Source of the DNA: Pseudogracilibacillus sp037072025
GTDB lineage: Bacteria; Bacillota; Bacilli; Bacillales; Amphibacillaceae
Direction of reading: 5' to 3'
DNA: 64,000 nt
NCBI RefSeq assembly: GCF_037072025.1
Contig: NZ_JAXHDD010000016.1
Span: 1-64,000, forward strand
Shown: one piece after another, positions 63,868 through 64,000 of the stretch
How positions within the stretch are numbered: the first letter of the stretch is position 1
How the letters are laid out: every line of letters begins with the position of its first letter
Position numbers and translations under genes: made by a program
Notes under the pieces: model-generated
Told to the model about the DNA's origin: nothing
Seen by the model: the letters and a program-made list of their open reading frames with translations, nothing else
The model's database searches: none

Positions 63868-64000
63868 TTAATTTCCTTTTACCACATCAATAAATTCCTT
63901 AATTAATTCGTTCTTTTTCGCATACTCTTCATGGACTTCTTGCGCTGCCTCAACGAATTCATCACGGTTATCTAGTTCGGTAACATTTAGTAGTTCCGAA
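63868..64000 (-). CDS. dctP: TRAP transporter substrate-binding protein DctP (C-terminal end, cut by window)
   Basis: The reading frame from the window end gives about 43 residues (ELLNVTELDNRDEFVEAAQE, EEYAKKNELIKEFIDVVKGN) to TAA at 63868. This helical, charged end matches the last helix of DctP proteins, and the neighbours dctQ and dctM make the assignment likely. The rest of the gene is outside the window. Confidence 0.75.
   Translation of the reverse strand, partial: SELLNVTELDNRDEFVEAAQEVHEEYAKKNELIKEFIDVVKGN

Noticed and set aside
1..64000. tRNA or rRNA genes
   Set aside because: No cloverleaf with the conserved GTTCRANYC arm and no rRNA sequence was recognised by eye. A dedicated search could still find one.

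Overview
The window is low-GC Firmicutes DNA, most likely from a Bacillaceae member (Bacillus/Oceanobacillus-like). The order yslB-sdhCAB-uvrC-trxA-etfA-etfB-enoyl-CoA hydratase-fadR-lcfA-mutS2-polX-cvpA-zapA-rnhC is the well-known Bacillus arrangement, and the proteins read as close relatives of their B. subtilis counterparts. Promoters are sigma-A type, ribosome sites are strong AGGAGG-like sequences, and TTG/GTG starts are common. The genus cannot be fixed from the sequence alone.

Layout: 1-3.8 kb holds a small coiled-coil gene, decayed ORFs, a SprT-like gene and a thioesterase/SCP2 pair with a FadR-like operator. 3.9-22.4 kb is the conserved chromosomal core: succinate dehydrogenase, UvrC, thioredoxin, the FadR-controlled fatty-acid beta-oxidation/ETF operon, MutS2, PolX, CvpA and ZapA, ending in a broken RNase HIII gene. 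From there to about 44.7 kb lies a defence island. It has a 27-repeat type II-C CRISPR array whose first repeat follows the rnhC remnant, broken Rpn nuclease genes, cas2-cas1-cas9 (a compact Cas9 resembling the Geobacillus type), and a tracrRNA with its own promoter. Next come BREX genes brxA-brxB-brxC-pglX, an AbrB/RelE toxin-antitoxin pair, pglZ, a resolvase-like gene lacking the usual catalytic serine, and a decayed second copy of the toxin-antitoxin-pglZ end. No brxL is visible.

44.7-55.1 kb carries a pRiA4b ORF-3-like protein, arginine/ornithine catabolism (gntR-rocB divergent from rocD, with palindromic operators), a SulP transporter with a universal stress protein, a lipoprotein, a SHOCT protein, and interspersed repeats that may encode a structured RNA. 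55.5-60.3 kb is mobile-element debris (an Rpn pseudogene, IS1182-like and ISL3 remnants) around an intact alkylguanine-DNA alkyltransferase. 60.4-64.0 kb is a TRAP-transporter operon (dctP-SDR-dctQ-dctM-SDR) for an unknown, probably organic-acid, substrate.

Working together: the island combines adaptive immunity (CRISPR-Cas9) with modification-based exclusion (BREX). The point most worth following is that a RelE-type toxin-antitoxin pair precedes pglZ both in the intact BREX locus and in the diverged, decayed second copy. This suggests a repeatedly kept toxin-antitoxin-PglZ module rather than a chance insertion.
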